Positions 32,155 to 32,288 of a DNA stretch of 32,288 nucleotides are shown here, in pieces. The stretch is from Yoonia sp. (lineage in GTDB: Bacteria > Pseudomonadota > Alphaproteobacteria > Rhodobacterales > Rhodobacteraceae). Position numbers and translations under genes: made by a program. The DNA lies in assembly GCF_018402175.1 (NCBI RefSeq), contig NZ_JAGYJK010000003.1, forward strand, positions 1 to 32,288, in the 5' to 3' direction. Within the stretch, counting starts at the first letter, position 1. Each line of letters begins with the position of its first letter. The notes beneath the pieces are model-generated. The model was not told where the DNA came from. It did not search any database and saw only the letters and a list, made by a program, of their open reading frames with translations.

Positions 32155-32287
32155 GACTGCCGTAGTGATGCACGATCGCGGCCAGGTCGTCAGGCGGGGT
32201 CGCGGTCTGGATAAAGGCGCGCGCATTCCCGCTATAGCCGAAAATAGAACCGTCAGAGAACACGGTCGTATCCGTGACAAACACCAC
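32120..32287 (-). CDS. 3' end of an unidentified minus-strand gene (partial)
   Basis: The frame enters from beyond the right edge and gives about 55 residues with protein-like composition (VFVTDTTVFSDGSIFGYSG, then ARAFIQTATPPDDLAAIVHHYG) before a TGA at 32120-32122. It overlaps the end of the transferase gene by 35 bases in convergent orientation. The residue pattern argues for a real gene end, but the family cannot be named from this fragment. Confidence 0.45.
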   Translation of the reverse strand: MVFVTDTTVFSDGSIFGYSGNARAFIQTATPPDDLAAIVHHYGSLSPDRAAAKDR

Positions 32288-32288
32288 A

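Noticed and set aside
1..32288. CRISPR array, tRNA, rRNA, insertion sequence or prophage
   Set aside because: No regularly spaced repeats, no tRNA-like cloverleaf with recognisable T-loop, no transposase or integrase motif and no terminal direct repeats were seen on reading both strands.

Overview
The window looks like chromosomal DNA of an alphaproteobacterium of the Rhodobacteraceae (roseobacter-like). The evidence is the high GC content with tightly packed, overlapping genes; an aspartate-glyoxylate gene set in the bhcR/bhcABCD order known from Paracoccus; the membrane-type urate oxidase; the two-domain ALDH16; the fused CbiG-CobJ; and a dispersed intergenic motif with core GGCGGGAGTATTTT of the kind seen between genes in this family. 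Genus cannot be fixed from the sequence alone.

Layout, left to right. 1-407 has no convincing gene. An ACR3 arsenite efflux gene (408-1433) converges on bhcR. bhcR (IclR family) is divergent from bhcABCD (2411-6791), a complete beta-hydroxyaspartate cycle, which turns two glyoxylate plus a recycled amino group into oxaloacetate. Directly next to it is a ureide/purine block: allA and a fused PuuE allantoinase/OHCU decarboxylase on the minus strand, and divergent puuD urate oxidase. These steps carry urate toward glyoxylate, the substrate of the neighbouring cycle. Then come rpe, an AraC regulator, deoC and an ALDH16 gene (frameshifted as given), likely a deoxyribose-phosphate to acetaldehyde to acetate route.

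15150-19133 holds small membrane proteins, a cupin, a Tat-lipoprotein L,D-transpeptidase and creatinase. 19235-21641 is fmt preceded by three tandem peptide-deformylase paralogues, one of which has lost its catalytic residues. A MalY/PatB-type aminotransferase with a clear terminator and a small unknown gene follow. 23369-29938 is a minus-strand cobalamin operon read cbiX-cobH-cobL-cobI-cbiG/cobJ-cobM, with cobM frameshifted as given. The right end has a GT-A-like putative glycosyltransferase, a xi-class glutathione S-transferase, and the 3' end of an unidentified minus-strand gene.

The strongest functional theme is glyoxylate: purine breakdown produces it and the beta-hydroxyaspartate cycle consumes it. 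That cycle is already described in the literature (Paracoccus denitrificans). What is less documented here is its close linkage to ureide catabolism, the candidate operators and hairpins, the dispersed motif that lies directly upstream of some cob start codons, and the Cys/His-rich CbiX tail. Two single-base frameshifts, each an extra G/C in a short run, need to be excluded as sequence errors before calling pseudogenes.
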